This document shows, one piece after another, positions 17,947-26,612 of a DNA stretch of 64,000 nucleotides; positions within the stretch are counted from its first letter, which is position 1; every line of letters starts with the position of its first letter. Source of the stretch: Pseudoalteromonas sp. T1lg23B (GTDB lineage: Bacteria; Pseudomonadota; Gammaproteobacteria; Enterobacterales; Alteromonadaceae); contig NZ_PQBZ01000042.1 of assembly GCF_002964665.1 (NCBI RefSeq), positions 650,951 to 714,950 of the forward strand. Direction: 5' to 3'. The notes under the pieces were generated by a model. It ran no database searches. It was given only the letters and a program-made list of their open reading frames with translations, and was not told the origin of the DNA. The translations under genes and the position numbers were made by a program.

Positions 17947-19007
17947 ACGGCAACCTGTACAGCTGAGTTCGCTTGTAACACGGAGAATAAATCACGAGGG
18001 TCGTCTTGCTGAGTGATCAAATCGAGACGTGTTGAAGCCTGTTTACTTATTAATTCATTAACATAGCTTAAAGCGCTAAAATCCTCCAGCGCAAACCCTA
18101 CCCCATCAAAAATCGTCAATTGCTGCTCGTCCACTCTCCCATGTGCCTTACCATTTACCAATTGATGGAACTCTGTGACGGCAAAAGACTCGTCGAGCTG
18201 CTGAATGTCGCCTTCGATACGAGTCTGCGGTTCGTATTCTACAAACACCTGAGCTCGCTTTAAAAGCGCCGCATCAAGTTCCGTTTTACCAGGACAATCG
18301 CCACCAATGGCATTAATGTGTACGCCATCTTTGACCATGTCCGATGATAAAATGGTGGCATTGCGTTTGTCTGCGGTGCAGGTTGTGATCACCTGAGCGC
18401 CTTCTATTGCCTCTGCCGCACTGGTGAAAATGTCTACCTCTAAGCCACTATCTGCGAGATTCCTCTTCACTTTGTGAGATGCCTTTATGTCAATGTCAAA
18501 TAAGCGAACATGTGACACCCCTAACAACGCTTTGAACGCGAGTGCCTGAAATTCAGACTGCGCGCCATTGCCAATTAATGCCAAGGTGGAAGTATTTTTG
18601 GGCGCCAAATATTTTGCTACCAGCGCAGAGGTTGCAGCGGTGCGCAGTGCGGTCAGTAAACACATTTCAGACAGCAGAATCGGATAGCCTGTATCCACAT
18701 CAGCCAGCACAGCGAAAGCTGCCACGGTTTGTAGTCCAACATGTGTATTTTTCGGATGTCCGTTCACATATTTACAACTAAAGAACTGACCATCACTAAT
18801 CGGCATCAGCTCAATCACCCCAGATTCGGAATGCGACGCATAACGGGGCGATTTATCAAACTGCTGCCATCTGGCAAAGTCCTGCTCGAGTCTGCGACTC
18901 AGCTCGACTAAAAATGCCTCTATGCCAACTTCGTTTACTAGCGCACGCATCGTGCCTACATCAACCAAAGGTACACCTTGCTTAAGGTGAGAAATAAACG
19001 GCTGCAT
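17943..19007 (-). CDS. Ornithine cyclodeaminase
   Basis: A 354-aa NAD-dependent enzyme of the ornithine cyclodeaminase/mu-crystallin family, converting L-ornithine to L-proline and ammonia. The Rossmann loop is LALIGNGAQSEFQALAF near residue 140. The catalytic Asp lies in INAIGGDCPGKTELD near residue 230. The N-terminal GVIELMPISDGQFFSCKYVNGHP block lines the substrate site. GGAGG precedes the ATG. First gene of a three-gene unit with ctlX and the AGCS symporter, divergent from an Lrp-type regulator. Confidence 0.92.
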   Translation of the reverse strand: MQPFISHLKQGVPLVDVGTMRALVNEVGIEAFLVELSRRLEQDFARWQQFDKSPRYASHSESGVIELMPISDGQFFSCKYVNGHPKNTHVGLQTVAAFAVLADVDTGYPILLSEMCLLTALRTAATSALVAKYLAPKNTSTLALIGNGAQSEFQALAFKALLGVSHVRLFDIDIKASHKVKRNLADSGLEVDIFTSAAEAIEGAQVITTCTADKRNATILSSDMVKDGVHINAIGGDCPGKTELDAALLKRAQVFVEYEPQTRIEGDIQQLDESFAVTEFHQLVNGKAHGRVDEQQLTIFDGVGFALEDFSALSYVNELISKQASTRLDLITQQDDPRDLFSVLQANSAVQVAV

Positions 19008-19182
19008 AGCCCCTCCAAAATAGTTGTCATAATGTCAGGGATACTATAGCCAGCCATTCAAACAGTTAAAATGTCAAAATAACATACAAATTGAACTATT
19101 TTTTATCACTTTTAATAAGACTATTGTGCAAAGTGTAAGTTGCTGCTATTTTTTCCTCATCTTCATCCATTGTATCGAAACC

Positions 19183-19614
19183 ATGCAACCTTACCTTTAC
19201 GACTCATTAGACAAAGCACTCATTGGGGCACTGCGAAAAGACGGCCGAGCATCCATATCAACACTTGCGGAGTTACTCAAGGTCTCTCGCGGTACGGTGC
19301 AAAATCGTTTAGATAGGTTAATAAGCTGTGGTGCGATTCTGGGTTTTACCGTAAGAGTGCATGAAGAGATAGATAGTGATTCGGTACGTGCAATTATGAT
19401 GATAGAGGTGATTGGTCAGTCCACATCGCAAGTGATTCAAAAGCTCAAAGGGATCCCTGAACTTACTCGAATACACACCACCAATGGCGCATGGGATCTC
19501 ATTGCAGAAATCAAAGCAGCCAATCTGAGTGCTTTCGATGGGGTATTACGTGAGGTGCGCACCATCCATGGCATTTTAAACAGCGAAACCAGCATCATGC
19601 TATCAACTACCTAA
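19183..19614 (+). CDS. Lrp/AsnC-family regulator
   Basis: A 143-aa protein. An N-terminal AsnC-type helix-turn-helix (DKALIGALRKDGRASISTLAELLKVSRGTVQNRLDRL) is joined to a C-terminal RAM ligand domain (IMMIEVIGQ...GAWDLIAEIKA). The ATG at 19183 starts at the domain edge; a GTG 57 bp upstream would add an unlikely hydrophobic leader. It is divergent from the ornithine cyclodeaminase operon. It probably controls that operon in response to an amino acid such as ornithine, citrulline or arginine (inference). Confidence 0.92.
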   Translation: MQPYLYDSLDKALIGALRKDGRASISTLAELLKVSRGTVQNRLDRLISCGAILGFTVRVHEEIDSDSVRAIMMIEVIGQSTSQVIQKLKGIPELTRIHTTNGAWDLIAEIKAANLSAFDGVLREVRTIHGILNSETSIMLSTT

Positions 19615-19631
19615 ACGTTACTTTACAACCG

Positions 19632-20483
19632 CTAAGCTCTATTTTTACGCGTATTGGCAAGCTGCTTGGTAAAGCATGCAATCACCAACAGGTTGGCAAT
19701 AAACCACAGATCTTTTATAACAAACTGCCCAAGCCCTCCCAGCAGAGTTTGCGCACTAAAAGCCCCTTGCGCCGACAGTAGAAAAGTCTGTGTCATTACA
19801 AACACACTGCCGCATCCCAATATCGCAACCCAGACTATGTTTGCCCTTTTAAGCCATAGCCCAAGTCCCAACAAAGAGGCAAAAAACAGGTCAAACACAC
19901 CAATCACATTAGACGCCTGCTGCACAGAAAAAACATCATATAGCCACGACATAAAGGGCGATGTACTGACCAGTGACACAATACCTTTTGCTTCGAATTC
20001 AAAGAATTTCAAACCACCAATCCAATATAACACCATCGCCACTGGCATATAGTTAAACCAGGCTAGTTGTTGCTTCGAAAAGTGTTTATTTAAGTATAGG
20101 CTCATGATCAGTGGTATGAGCGCAGCATATTTTATAATGCCCTGCCCTGATCCAAGCACAGGGAAACCACCCAGCGCTTGAATGTAGCGATTTGGACTTA
20201 ACAATGTAAGTAAGGCAACAGCGGCGATCAGTAATAATAACCCTGCTGTGATGGGGTGTAATTTAGGTTGCGTTGCCAACGCAACCATCAGCGCAGCCAC
20301 CACCATGACAGTGCCGCTGAATATACCAGCGCTGTGAGCGCTTATAACCGACTCTACATGGTAAAAATCTATTAGTGCCGTCATTCCTCTTGCGTTGCCA
20401 TCTAATATAAATGACACACCCAACAGCAATAAGCTCACGACTAAACAAGCCTTAACCGCCCCATTAGCATATCTATCAAACAT
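19632..20483 (-). CDS. DUF417 (YkgB-like) membrane protein
   Basis: A 283-aa inner-membrane protein with about seven to eight hydrophobic helices. The block WIGGLKFFEFEAKGIVSLVSTSPFMSW matches the signature of DUF417/YkgB proteins, in which a charged FxxYEAxGI segment follows a membrane helix. It is longer than E. coli YkgB (about 200 aa). The extra part is mostly N-terminal membrane helices. Function unknown; family members are often linked to reactive-chlorine or redox stress (rclC in E. coli). No partner genes are adjacent. Confidence 0.75.
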   Translation of the reverse strand: MFDRYANGAVKACLVVSLLLLGVSFILDGNARGMTALIDFYHVESVISAHSAGIFSGTVMVVAALMVALATQPKLHPITAGLLLLIAAVALLTLLSPNRYIQALGGFPVLGSGQGIIKYAALIPLIMSLYLNKHFSKQQLAWFNYMPVAMVLYWIGGLKFFEFEAKGIVSLVSTSPFMSWLYDVFSVQQASNVIGVFDLFFASLLGLGLWLKRANIVWVAILGCGSVFVMTQTFLLSAQGAFSAQTLLGGLGQFVIKDLWFIANLLVIACFTKQLANTRKNRA

Positions 20484-20631
20484 ATCTCTTTCTCATTAAT
20501 CGCAACATAAGGCACTAGACCGCCAACCCCAAGCTTTTAATTCAAAGCCAATCGATTTAGTGCGTTGATGAGCGAATGAAAAAGGCCAGTGTCAGAATTA
20601 AGGACTGTTCTACTCAGTTTGCACTGGCTAC

Positions 20632-20660
20632 AAAAAACGGCGCATTATGCGCCGTTTTTT
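20632..20660 (-). terminator. Terminator downstream of feoAB
   Basis: A perfect 13-bp stem (AAAAAACGGCGCA at 20632-20644 and TGCGCCGTTTTTT at 20648-20660) has a 3-base loop, 12 bp beyond the feoB stop. A-run and T-run on either side allow bidirectional termination. Confidence 0.9.
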
Positions 20661-20671
20661 CTGAGTACTCG

Positions 20672-22774
20672 CTAGCCTAAGTTAATTTGATACGTTGGCG
20701 GTTGGTTTAGTTGCTTACCTAACCCCCTCAAACCGGCCCACCATGCAAAGGTAATCACCGCCATTGCAAGTAGCCAAACACTGGCAAATACTGGCTGCTG
20801 GGCAAAGTTTGCAAGCTGATAAATACTGGTTGATAAAATATATGCCAAGGACGTTGTCCAACCGATTACTAGCCACATCCAGCGCGCACCTGATTCACGT
20901 TTAACCGCTCCTAACACGGCAACACACGGGGTATATAACAAGATCAGTACAAGGTAACTAAACGCCCCTAACTGGCCTTTAAATTGGCTGGCCATTTGCG
21001 TGAGTAAAGCATTGCTATTGGCATCTTTTTCGTCTAACGCCCCTAAACCTAACGGATCGCCAAGGTTGTTAAGCAAATCACTAAAGTTATTGGGAATAGT
21101 CTGCAAAGCTTCAAGCGTTGAGTTTATCAGTGAGTACTCGTTGGATTGCGCTTTTTCACCAACATATAGCGCATCCAAAGTTCCTACAATCGCTTCTTTG
21201 GCAAATAAGCCCGTTACCACCCCAACTGTTGCAGGCCAATTGTCCTCTTCAATTCCAAGTGGCTTTAATACGGGAGTGACCACCTGAGCAACTTTTGCCA
21301 GCACAGAGCGTTCAGTATTTTCATTGCCAAAGCTACCATCAGTACCAATCGAATTAACTAGGCTCAACAACACTACCACCAGCACAATCGTCTTTCCCGC
21401 TCTCATAACAAAGCTCTTCAAACGATGCCAAGTGGTTAGCCAAATATTACGCCACACCGGTAAATGATATGCGGGCATTTCTGTATATGAAGGGGTTTTC
21501 TCACCGGTGAACACTAGTTTTCTAAATATAAAACCACTGCCGATGGCAACTATGATGCCCAACAAATAAAGTGCAAACACCACATTTGCGCCATTGGTTG
21601 GAAAAAAAGCAGCGGCAAACAGTGCATAAACAGTTAAGCGTGCACCACACGACATAAAGGGTGCCATAATGATGGTTAACAAACGGTCTGATTCGCGATT
21701 CATGGTGCGTGCTGACATAACCGCTGGCACATTACAGCCAAAGCCGACTATCAAAGGAACAAATGCGTTACCCGGTAAGCCTATTGATGACATCAGCCGA
21801 TCAATGACGAACGCGGCCCGAGATAGATAGCCACTATCTTCGAGTAACGACAAACACAGATATAACACACCTATCACAGGAATAAACGTTGCAACTAGCT
21901 GTACGCCGGCGCCAAAACCATCAGCCAAAATAACCCCTAACCATTGAGGAGCATTAATCGCACTGAGTGTTTCTTTAACGCCATCAATTAACAGAGCACC
22001 AACAAAAATGTCAAAGAAATCAATAAATACTGCACCGAAATTTACCGCGATCGTGAACATGAGATACATCATCGCGAGAAAAATAGGCACGCCTAAAAAG
22101 CGATTCAATACTATTTTATCTATGGTGTCTGTAATGTCTGAACGTTGAGGAGAGATCACATTCACTCCTTGCGTCAAACCGCGTACTTTTTTGTAACGCG
22201 CTGTGGTTAGTGCAACGGGGTCGCTCTCTTTGCTTTGTGTTTCTGTCGATACCAAAGGCGCTAACCCGCTACTGCTTTTGACTTTCGATAACGCAGTTTT
22301 AAGTGTGTCTGTGCCTTTACCTGTCGCACCTACCATTTCAATAACAGGCAGCCCTAAACGTTCACTCAGTAAATCAACATTTAAGGTTTTGCCACGCTGA
22401 GTCGCCACATCTACCATGTTTGCAACTACCACCATTGGCACACCCAGCTCTTGTAACTGAGTGGTCAATACTAGGTTGCGTTCAAGGTTTGCTGCATCGA
22501 GGATATTAATGATCAGATCTGCTTCACCGTTGCGTAGAAAATCAATCGCAATCTGCTCATCCTGTCCGGCATCTATTTGCTCAAGGCTATACAACCCTGG
22601 TAAGTCGATTAATTCAACTTCTTCAACATCCTTACCGATGGCAAGTGAAAACAGCCCTACTTTTTGCTCAACCGTCACGCCTGGCCAATTGCCGACCTTC
22701 TGCTTGGCGCCCGTCAAGCGGTTAAATACCGTCGTTTTACCACAGTTAGGGTTGCCAACTAATGCGATTTTCAT
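20672..22774 (-). CDS. feoB: Ferrous iron transporter FeoB
   Basis: A 700-aa inner-membrane Fe2+ transporter with an N-terminal G-protein domain. G1 is GNPNCGKTT (residues 7-15), with the GNWPGVTVE switch, G3 DLPG (57-60) and G4 NMVD near 119. The membrane core has paired gate motifs, including FVPLIVGFGCNVPAVMSART and PFMSCGARLTVYALF, and later YTPCVAVLGA. It is slightly shorter than E. coli FeoB (773 aa). It follows feoA after 9 bp. No feoC was found. No clear Fur box could be confirmed upstream of feoA. Confidence 0.97.
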   Translation of the reverse strand: MKIALVGNPNCGKTTVFNRLTGAKQKVGNWPGVTVEQKVGLFSLAIGKDVEEVELIDLPGLYSLEQIDAGQDEQIAIDFLRNGEADLIINILDAANLERNLVLTTQLQELGVPMVVVANMVDVATQRGKTLNVDLLSERLGLPVIEMVGATGKGTDTLKTALSKVKSSSGLAPLVSTETQSKESDPVALTTARYKKVRGLTQGVNVISPQRSDITDTIDKIVLNRFLGVPIFLAMMYLMFTIAVNFGAVFIDFFDIFVGALLIDGVKETLSAINAPQWLGVILADGFGAGVQLVATFIPVIGVLYLCLSLLEDSGYLSRAAFVIDRLMSSIGLPGNAFVPLIVGFGCNVPAVMSARTMNRESDRLLTIIMAPFMSCGARLTVYALFAAAFFPTNGANVVFALYLLGIIVAIGSGFIFRKLVFTGEKTPSYTEMPAYHLPVWRNIWLTTWHRLKSFVMRAGKTIVLVVVLLSLVNSIGTDGSFGNENTERSVLAKVAQVVTPVLKPLGIEEDNWPATVGVVTGLFAKEAIVGTLDALYVGEKAQSNEYSLINSTLEALQTIPNNFSDLLNNLGDPLGLGALDEKDANSNALLTQMASQFKGQLGAFSYLVLILLYTPCVAVLGAVKRESGARWMWLVIGWTTSLAYILSTSIYQLANFAQQPVFASVWLLAMAVITFAWWAGLRGLGKQLNQPPTYQINLG

Positions 22775-22783
22775 TTTTAACCT

Positions 22784-23014
22784 CTAACCCGCTGTTTGTA
22801 GTGCAATCAAACTTGCATCACTTTTACGCACGCTAATTAACGTGTCTCCTACTTTGACCTGTAGCGGACATCCCATTGGTGCTACATTCATAAGTTCAAT
22901 CGTCTCACCAGGGACCAGTCCCAAGGCCATGATACGGCTTGCTAGCGCAATATCTTGATGATTCAAAGCTGTGATCACTGCTTTTTGCTGAAGTTTTAAT
23001 TCGTTTAAAGTCAT
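22784..23014 (-). CDS. feoA: Ferrous iron transport accessory protein FeoA
   Basis: A 76-aa SH3-like protein that assists FeoB in the cytoplasm. It starts MTLNELKLQQ and contains the family core ASRIMALGLVPGETIELMNVAPMGCPLQVKVGDTLISVRK. The ATG at 23014 is preferred over a GTG at 23026. It is the first gene of feoAB; feoB begins 9 bp downstream. Confidence 0.95.
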   Translation of the reverse strand: MTLNELKLQQKAVITALNHQDIALASRIMALGLVPGETIELMNVAPMGCPLQVKVGDTLISVRKSDASLIALQTAG

Positions 23015-23242
23015 AAGCCAAGCCACTTATTGTAATTAGCAATAATTCCTATTACGATTTTTATGCATAATAACTCAGTCCCAAAACGAATGAAAGCGGT
23101 TGCGCTGTTCGCCTATGTTATTTTCATGTATTCACAATGTGATAGCGGTGAGCGTGTGACTTGTTGGTTGGATAATTAAGGAGTGATGTACCTACAACTA
23201 CAAAAGAAAGCGGCAAGCTGAGTGCTTGCCTTACAAAAAAGT

Positions 23243-23494
23243 TTACTGATTGAGTTTCGCTTTCGCTTCTTCAACTTTAGAAAAGTCTAAACCTAGCTCA
23301 TCAACCGCTTCTTTTATCAGTGCTGGATTTTGCATCACCAATCCCATTAACTGTTGTAGCTTTTCAGGTGGAATACCCAATGATGAAATCACTCCCATTG
23401 CCATCAGAGGGTTCTCTGTTAGCGTCTGGAATAATTCATTCACTTGCTCGTCGCTAATATTATGTTCTTTTAAGATTGCTAAAATAGGATTCAT
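23243..23494 (-). CDS. DUF2999 family small protein
   Basis: An 83-aa acidic helical protein without membrane segments. The sequence MNPILAILKEHNISDEQVNELFQTLTENP and PPEKLQQLMGLVMQNPALIKEAV resembles DUF2999 proteins, which are restricted to Vibrio, Shewanella and Pseudoalteromonas relatives. Function unknown. AAGG lies 9 bases before the ATG. Stands alone, just upstream of feoAB in the same direction but separated by about 230 bp. Confidence 0.75.
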   Translation of the reverse strand: MNPILAILKEHNISDEQVNELFQTLTENPLMAMGVISSLGIPPEKLQQLMGLVMQNPALIKEAVDELGLDFSKVEEAKAKLNQ

Positions 23495-23667
23495 GACTAT
23501 GCCTTAACTGTGTAATTTGCTTGTCTGTATCTGCGCGGTAAAAATCGCAAAACTAAGTGGTATATATAAGTAGTGGCGACTCAAGTAATTTTCAAGACTG
23601 CGATTAATGTCATGATGGCAATATACACAAACGACACCCGACCGGCACGAAGCTAGCAAAATCCTAT

Positions 23668-24732
23668 TTACCTAGTGATCAGTCTAAATATCGTCTCCAG
23701 CGGGCCTGACTTAAATTTTGCTAACCACATCGCACTTAACAATATCGCCACTAAACAAAACACTGTCGCACACCACAAGGCGGTCTCGATTGTCTGCCCT
23801 CCCAACATATTGAGTGCTTCCAATGTCCCCATGCCAATCAAAACATGGGCCACATAAAAAGTTAATGACAACTTACCTACTTGAGCAAGATGTTTAATCA
23901 CACCATGCTGATGATACTTTTGTGCAATCCATATACAGGCAATAAGCACAATCGTCGCAGAGCAGCTAGCAGAAACCATATAGGTGGGAAGCGGCGGCAT
24001 CATTTGTGATGACAACAGCACGCCAAGTTCGCTGGCTTCATGGTTTGGCACATCAAGGGTCAACCAACGCCGAAAAAGCCACAAGGTTGTTTCCGTCGTC
24101 ACCAGAATCAGCAGCGCCCACTTACACACTCTAAACTGAAACGACTGATCGAATAACGGCTGCCGCGCCAGCCAAATACCAAATATGAGGAAAGCACTCC
24201 ATGGAAATATGGGATGAAAACCGTTAAAGAACAAGTGTCTAAACATGCCTTGCCAAGACCACATATCAGTATAAGTTAACGTGTCCCAATTCCAGCCTTG
24301 CTCATAATTAAACAGCCCTAAAAGTAGCAAAAAGCTCATGTTCAAACCCACACATAGCCACAACAATGCACGATTAGAGAAAGTGATCACCGCTGCCGCG
24401 AGCAAAAAGTAGAGCCCATAAAAATGCAAGATATCGGCAGGCCAAATAGGTGTGTAGGCTAAACCAATTAGAAACAATGCCAGCGCGCGTTTACAAATTT
24501 GCCAACGCACCAATAACATCCGCTGTACTGGTTCTGCATTATTCGCCATAAGACCCAGGCCTAAACCCGCTAGAATCACAAATAATGCGGATGCTCGACC
24601 TTCCAATAAACTGGCCATGTAATACAGCTGCGAATCATTTTCCTTCACCCCCATGACCAGCTTAAAGTTCACAATAACCATTCCGAACAGCGCCAGCGCC
24701 CTTGCTACATCAATCCCTACTAATCGCGTCAT
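23668..24732 (-). CDS. DUF418/YeiB-like membrane protein
   Basis: A polytopic membrane protein of about 354 aa. It starts MTRLVGIDVARALALFGMVIVNF, the typical opening of YeiB/DUF418 and heparan-acetyltransferase-like proteins (R-x-x-G-I-D-x-A-R). About ten hydrophobic helices follow, with AFYVAHVLIG-type text near the C-terminus (LTFYVAHVLIGMG). AGGA sits 5 bases before the chosen ATG at 24732; a longer start at 24822 would add a poorly conserved leader. It may transfer acyl groups or carry a lipid substrate; unproven. Confidence 0.8.
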   Translation of the reverse strand: MTRLVGIDVARALALFGMVIVNFKLVMGVKENDSQLYYMASLLEGRASALFVILAGLGLGLMANNAEPVQRMLLVRWQICKRALALFLIGLAYTPIWPADILHFYGLYFLLAAAVITFSNRALLWLCVGLNMSFLLLLGLFNYEQGWNWDTLTYTDMWSWQGMFRHLFFNGFHPIFPWSAFLIFGIWLARQPLFDQSFQFRVCKWALLILVTTETTLWLFRRWLTLDVPNHEASELGVLLSSQMMPPLPTYMVSASCSATIVLIACIWIAQKYHQHGVIKHLAQVGKLSLTFYVAHVLIGMGTLEALNMLGGQTIETALWCATVFCLVAILLSAMWLAKFKSGPLETIFRLITR

Positions 24733-24850
24733 CAATCCTGTTGCCCTGTGTCCCAAATCCGATTGGGTTAGCATAAAAAAAGCACAAAAAATTATCTGTA
24801 AGGATTTGCTTGGAAATTGCAAAGTATACTTACTGATATCCTACATTTTA

Positions 24851-25438
24851 TTACATCTTCAACGTGAGCTTATGGAGAAGATTATTGCGCACAGCGGGCC
24901 ACTCGCTCGCGATAATTGAATAAACAGCCGTATCACGTAGCGAGCCATCTCTGGTGATCTGGTGTGCTCTTAGTATTCCGTCCAATTTTGCGCCCAAACG
25001 TTCAATTGCCCGGCGTGAAGTGTGATTTAAAAAGTGTGTTCTAAACTCTACTGCAATAGCATCATGCTCAACAAATAGGTTTTCTAGAAGTAACAACTTG
25101 GCTTCGGTGTTAATCGCTGTTCGACAAGCAGAGTTTGCATACCATGTGTAACCAATAGCCGCTCTACGGTTATCGCTATCTACCTGATAATAACGGGTCG
25201 TTCCGACAATTTCTTGGCTTTGGTTATTAATCACAGCGTAAGCAATATTGCCTTTTTCTACATCCGATATAGCACTTGCTACATAATCTTCCATTTGCTC
25301 TGGCTTAGGGACACTTGCGTACCAAAGACGCCAAGCTTCACCGTCTTGCACTGCATTTATTAACGCTTTCACATGTTCAAATGCCAGTGGTACTAAGGTG
25401 ACATAGCGCCCTTCAAGTGGTACATTTTTCATCCACAT
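24851..25438 (-). CDS. GNAT N-acetyltransferase, RimJ/RimL type
   Basis: A 195-aa acetyltransferase. It opens PLEGRYVTLVPLAFEHVKAL, as in RimJ/RimL-like and small-molecule acetyltransferases. The acetyl-CoA half includes RAAIGYTWYANSACRTAINTEAKLLLLENLF and HTSRRAIERLGAKLDGILRAH. Substrate unknown. AAAGGAA precedes the first ATG at good spacing. Single-gene unit, divergent from a TPR gene. Confidence 0.88.
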   Translation of the reverse strand: MWMKNVPLEGRYVTLVPLAFEHVKALINAVQDGEAWRLWYASVPKPEQMEDYVASAISDVEKGNIAYAVINNQSQEIVGTTRYYQVDSDNRRAAIGYTWYANSACRTAINTEAKLLLLENLFVEHDAIAVEFRTHFLNHTSRRAIERLGAKLDGILRAHQITRDGSLRDTAVYSIIASEWPAVRNNLLHKLTLKM

Positions 25439-25562
25439 TATTGTTATTTCCTTTACGATAAATTATTCGATGTTACACTGCGTTTAATTGCTTAACTTTT
25501 GCATAAAATTAACCCTGTAACATTAGCCACATTGGCATTTTGTCATACTAGCTGGAGTATAT

Positions 25563-26579
25563 GTGCTACTACATTTTGCTTTTTTAATTGGTTTGATTCA
25601 AAGCACGCCACCAGACTTAGCAGAACTGAAATCCCAGTTTATGCAAGAACCTATTGAGCTTGCCGAGCGATATTACCAGCATACAAACTTACCGGCGAAT
25701 ACCGGATCTGCACAATTTTATCAGCTAACTTTACGAGCTGCGATAGTCAGCAACCAACCAGAATTGGCCAATGACATTTCAATGAAACTGGTACAACCAG
25801 TGTGGCAACCCATCATAGATAACCATAAAGCTAAGTTAATTAGTAACATGGGAGTATTGATGCGCATTAATGGACATTACCAAGATGCAATTATTGCCTA
25901 TCAATGTGCATTGCAGCTCAATCAAAAAGACCCGCATTTTCGTTTTCACACCTTACTCAATTTGCAATCTGTACTGGTTCGTTTAAAACGCCATGACCAA
26001 GCACAACGAATCCTCGAAGAAGCAAAACTGCTGGCAGCAGATACCCAACAACATCTGCGAGTTAAAATTAATGTAGCGAATAGCCTGCTTGATAACAATC
26101 AACTCTATCAGGCGAGAGATCTATACAAAGAGTTATACCGTGACTTGAGCTTGGCGAATGAGACTGAAACCGCTGCGAGAATCGGTTTGAATTTGCTCAA
26201 TACAGAAGTGTTATTGGGTGACTTTGCACAATTCTGGCGCTATCAAAACTCAGTTCGACAAACGATCTTTGCCGTCCCCAACAATAATCACCACTATTAC
26301 TATCATTTTGTCGTCATGCGTGCATTGGTGAACGCCTTACAAGCACCAAATGAGGTGCATTTACAGCGTTTTGCGTACGCCATTGAACATGGTGATTTTT
26401 TATTTGAACATGGTCAACAACAGTCAATGCAACTCTATGTTGATATGATTAATGTTCGCTGGCTAAGCGAACAGTTCGCCAAACAAGTAGCACAATTTGA
26501 GCGTGTCAAACCACAAAAAAAAGTACCAAGACAATTGATTAACGAGCATTGCACTACGAATATTGCAACGTCAAAGTGA
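25563..26579 (+). CDS. Exported TPR-repeat protein
   Basis: A 338-aa protein starting from GTG with GGAG upstream. A short hydrophobic N-terminus (LLHFAFLIGLIQS) looks like an export signal. The middle carries TPR-like helical pairs, for example GHYQDAIIAYQCALQLNQKDPHF and RHDQAQRILEEAKLLA. It shares length, YQCAL repeat text and layout with the protein at 34702-35697, so they are probable paralogues. No catalytic domain. The 3' end is convergent with the amylase gene. Confidence 0.7.
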   Translation: MLLHFAFLIGLIQSTPPDLAELKSQFMQEPIELAERYYQHTNLPANTGSAQFYQLTLRAAIVSNQPELANDISMKLVQPVWQPIIDNHKAKLISNMGVLMRINGHYQDAIIAYQCALQLNQKDPHFRFHTLLNLQSVLVRLKRHDQAQRILEEAKLLAADTQQHLRVKINVANSLLDNNQLYQARDLYKELYRDLSLANETETAARIGLNLLNTEVLLGDFAQFWRYQNSVRQTIFAVPNNNHHYYYHFVVMRALVNALQAPNEVHLQRFAYAIEHGDFLFEHGQQQSMQLYVDMINVRWLSEQFAKQVAQFERVKPQKKVPRQLINEHCTTNIATSK

Positions 26580-26598
26580 CCCTTTGTCGGGCCACTTT
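26573..26598. terminator. Hairpin between the TPR gene and the amylase gene
   Basis: AAAGTGACCC (26573-26582) and GGGCCACTTT (26589-26598) pair with one mismatch across a 6-base loop. The left arm includes the stop codon of the TPR gene. No strong T-run, so termination is plausible rather than certain. Confidence 0.5.
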
Positions 26599-26612
26599 GC
26601 GTCAAGCTCTGA

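Noticed and set aside
23015..23070. Possible Fur box upstream of feoA
   Set aside because: There is an AATTA/TAATT dyad, but it does not align well with the Fur consensus; not supported without a matrix score.
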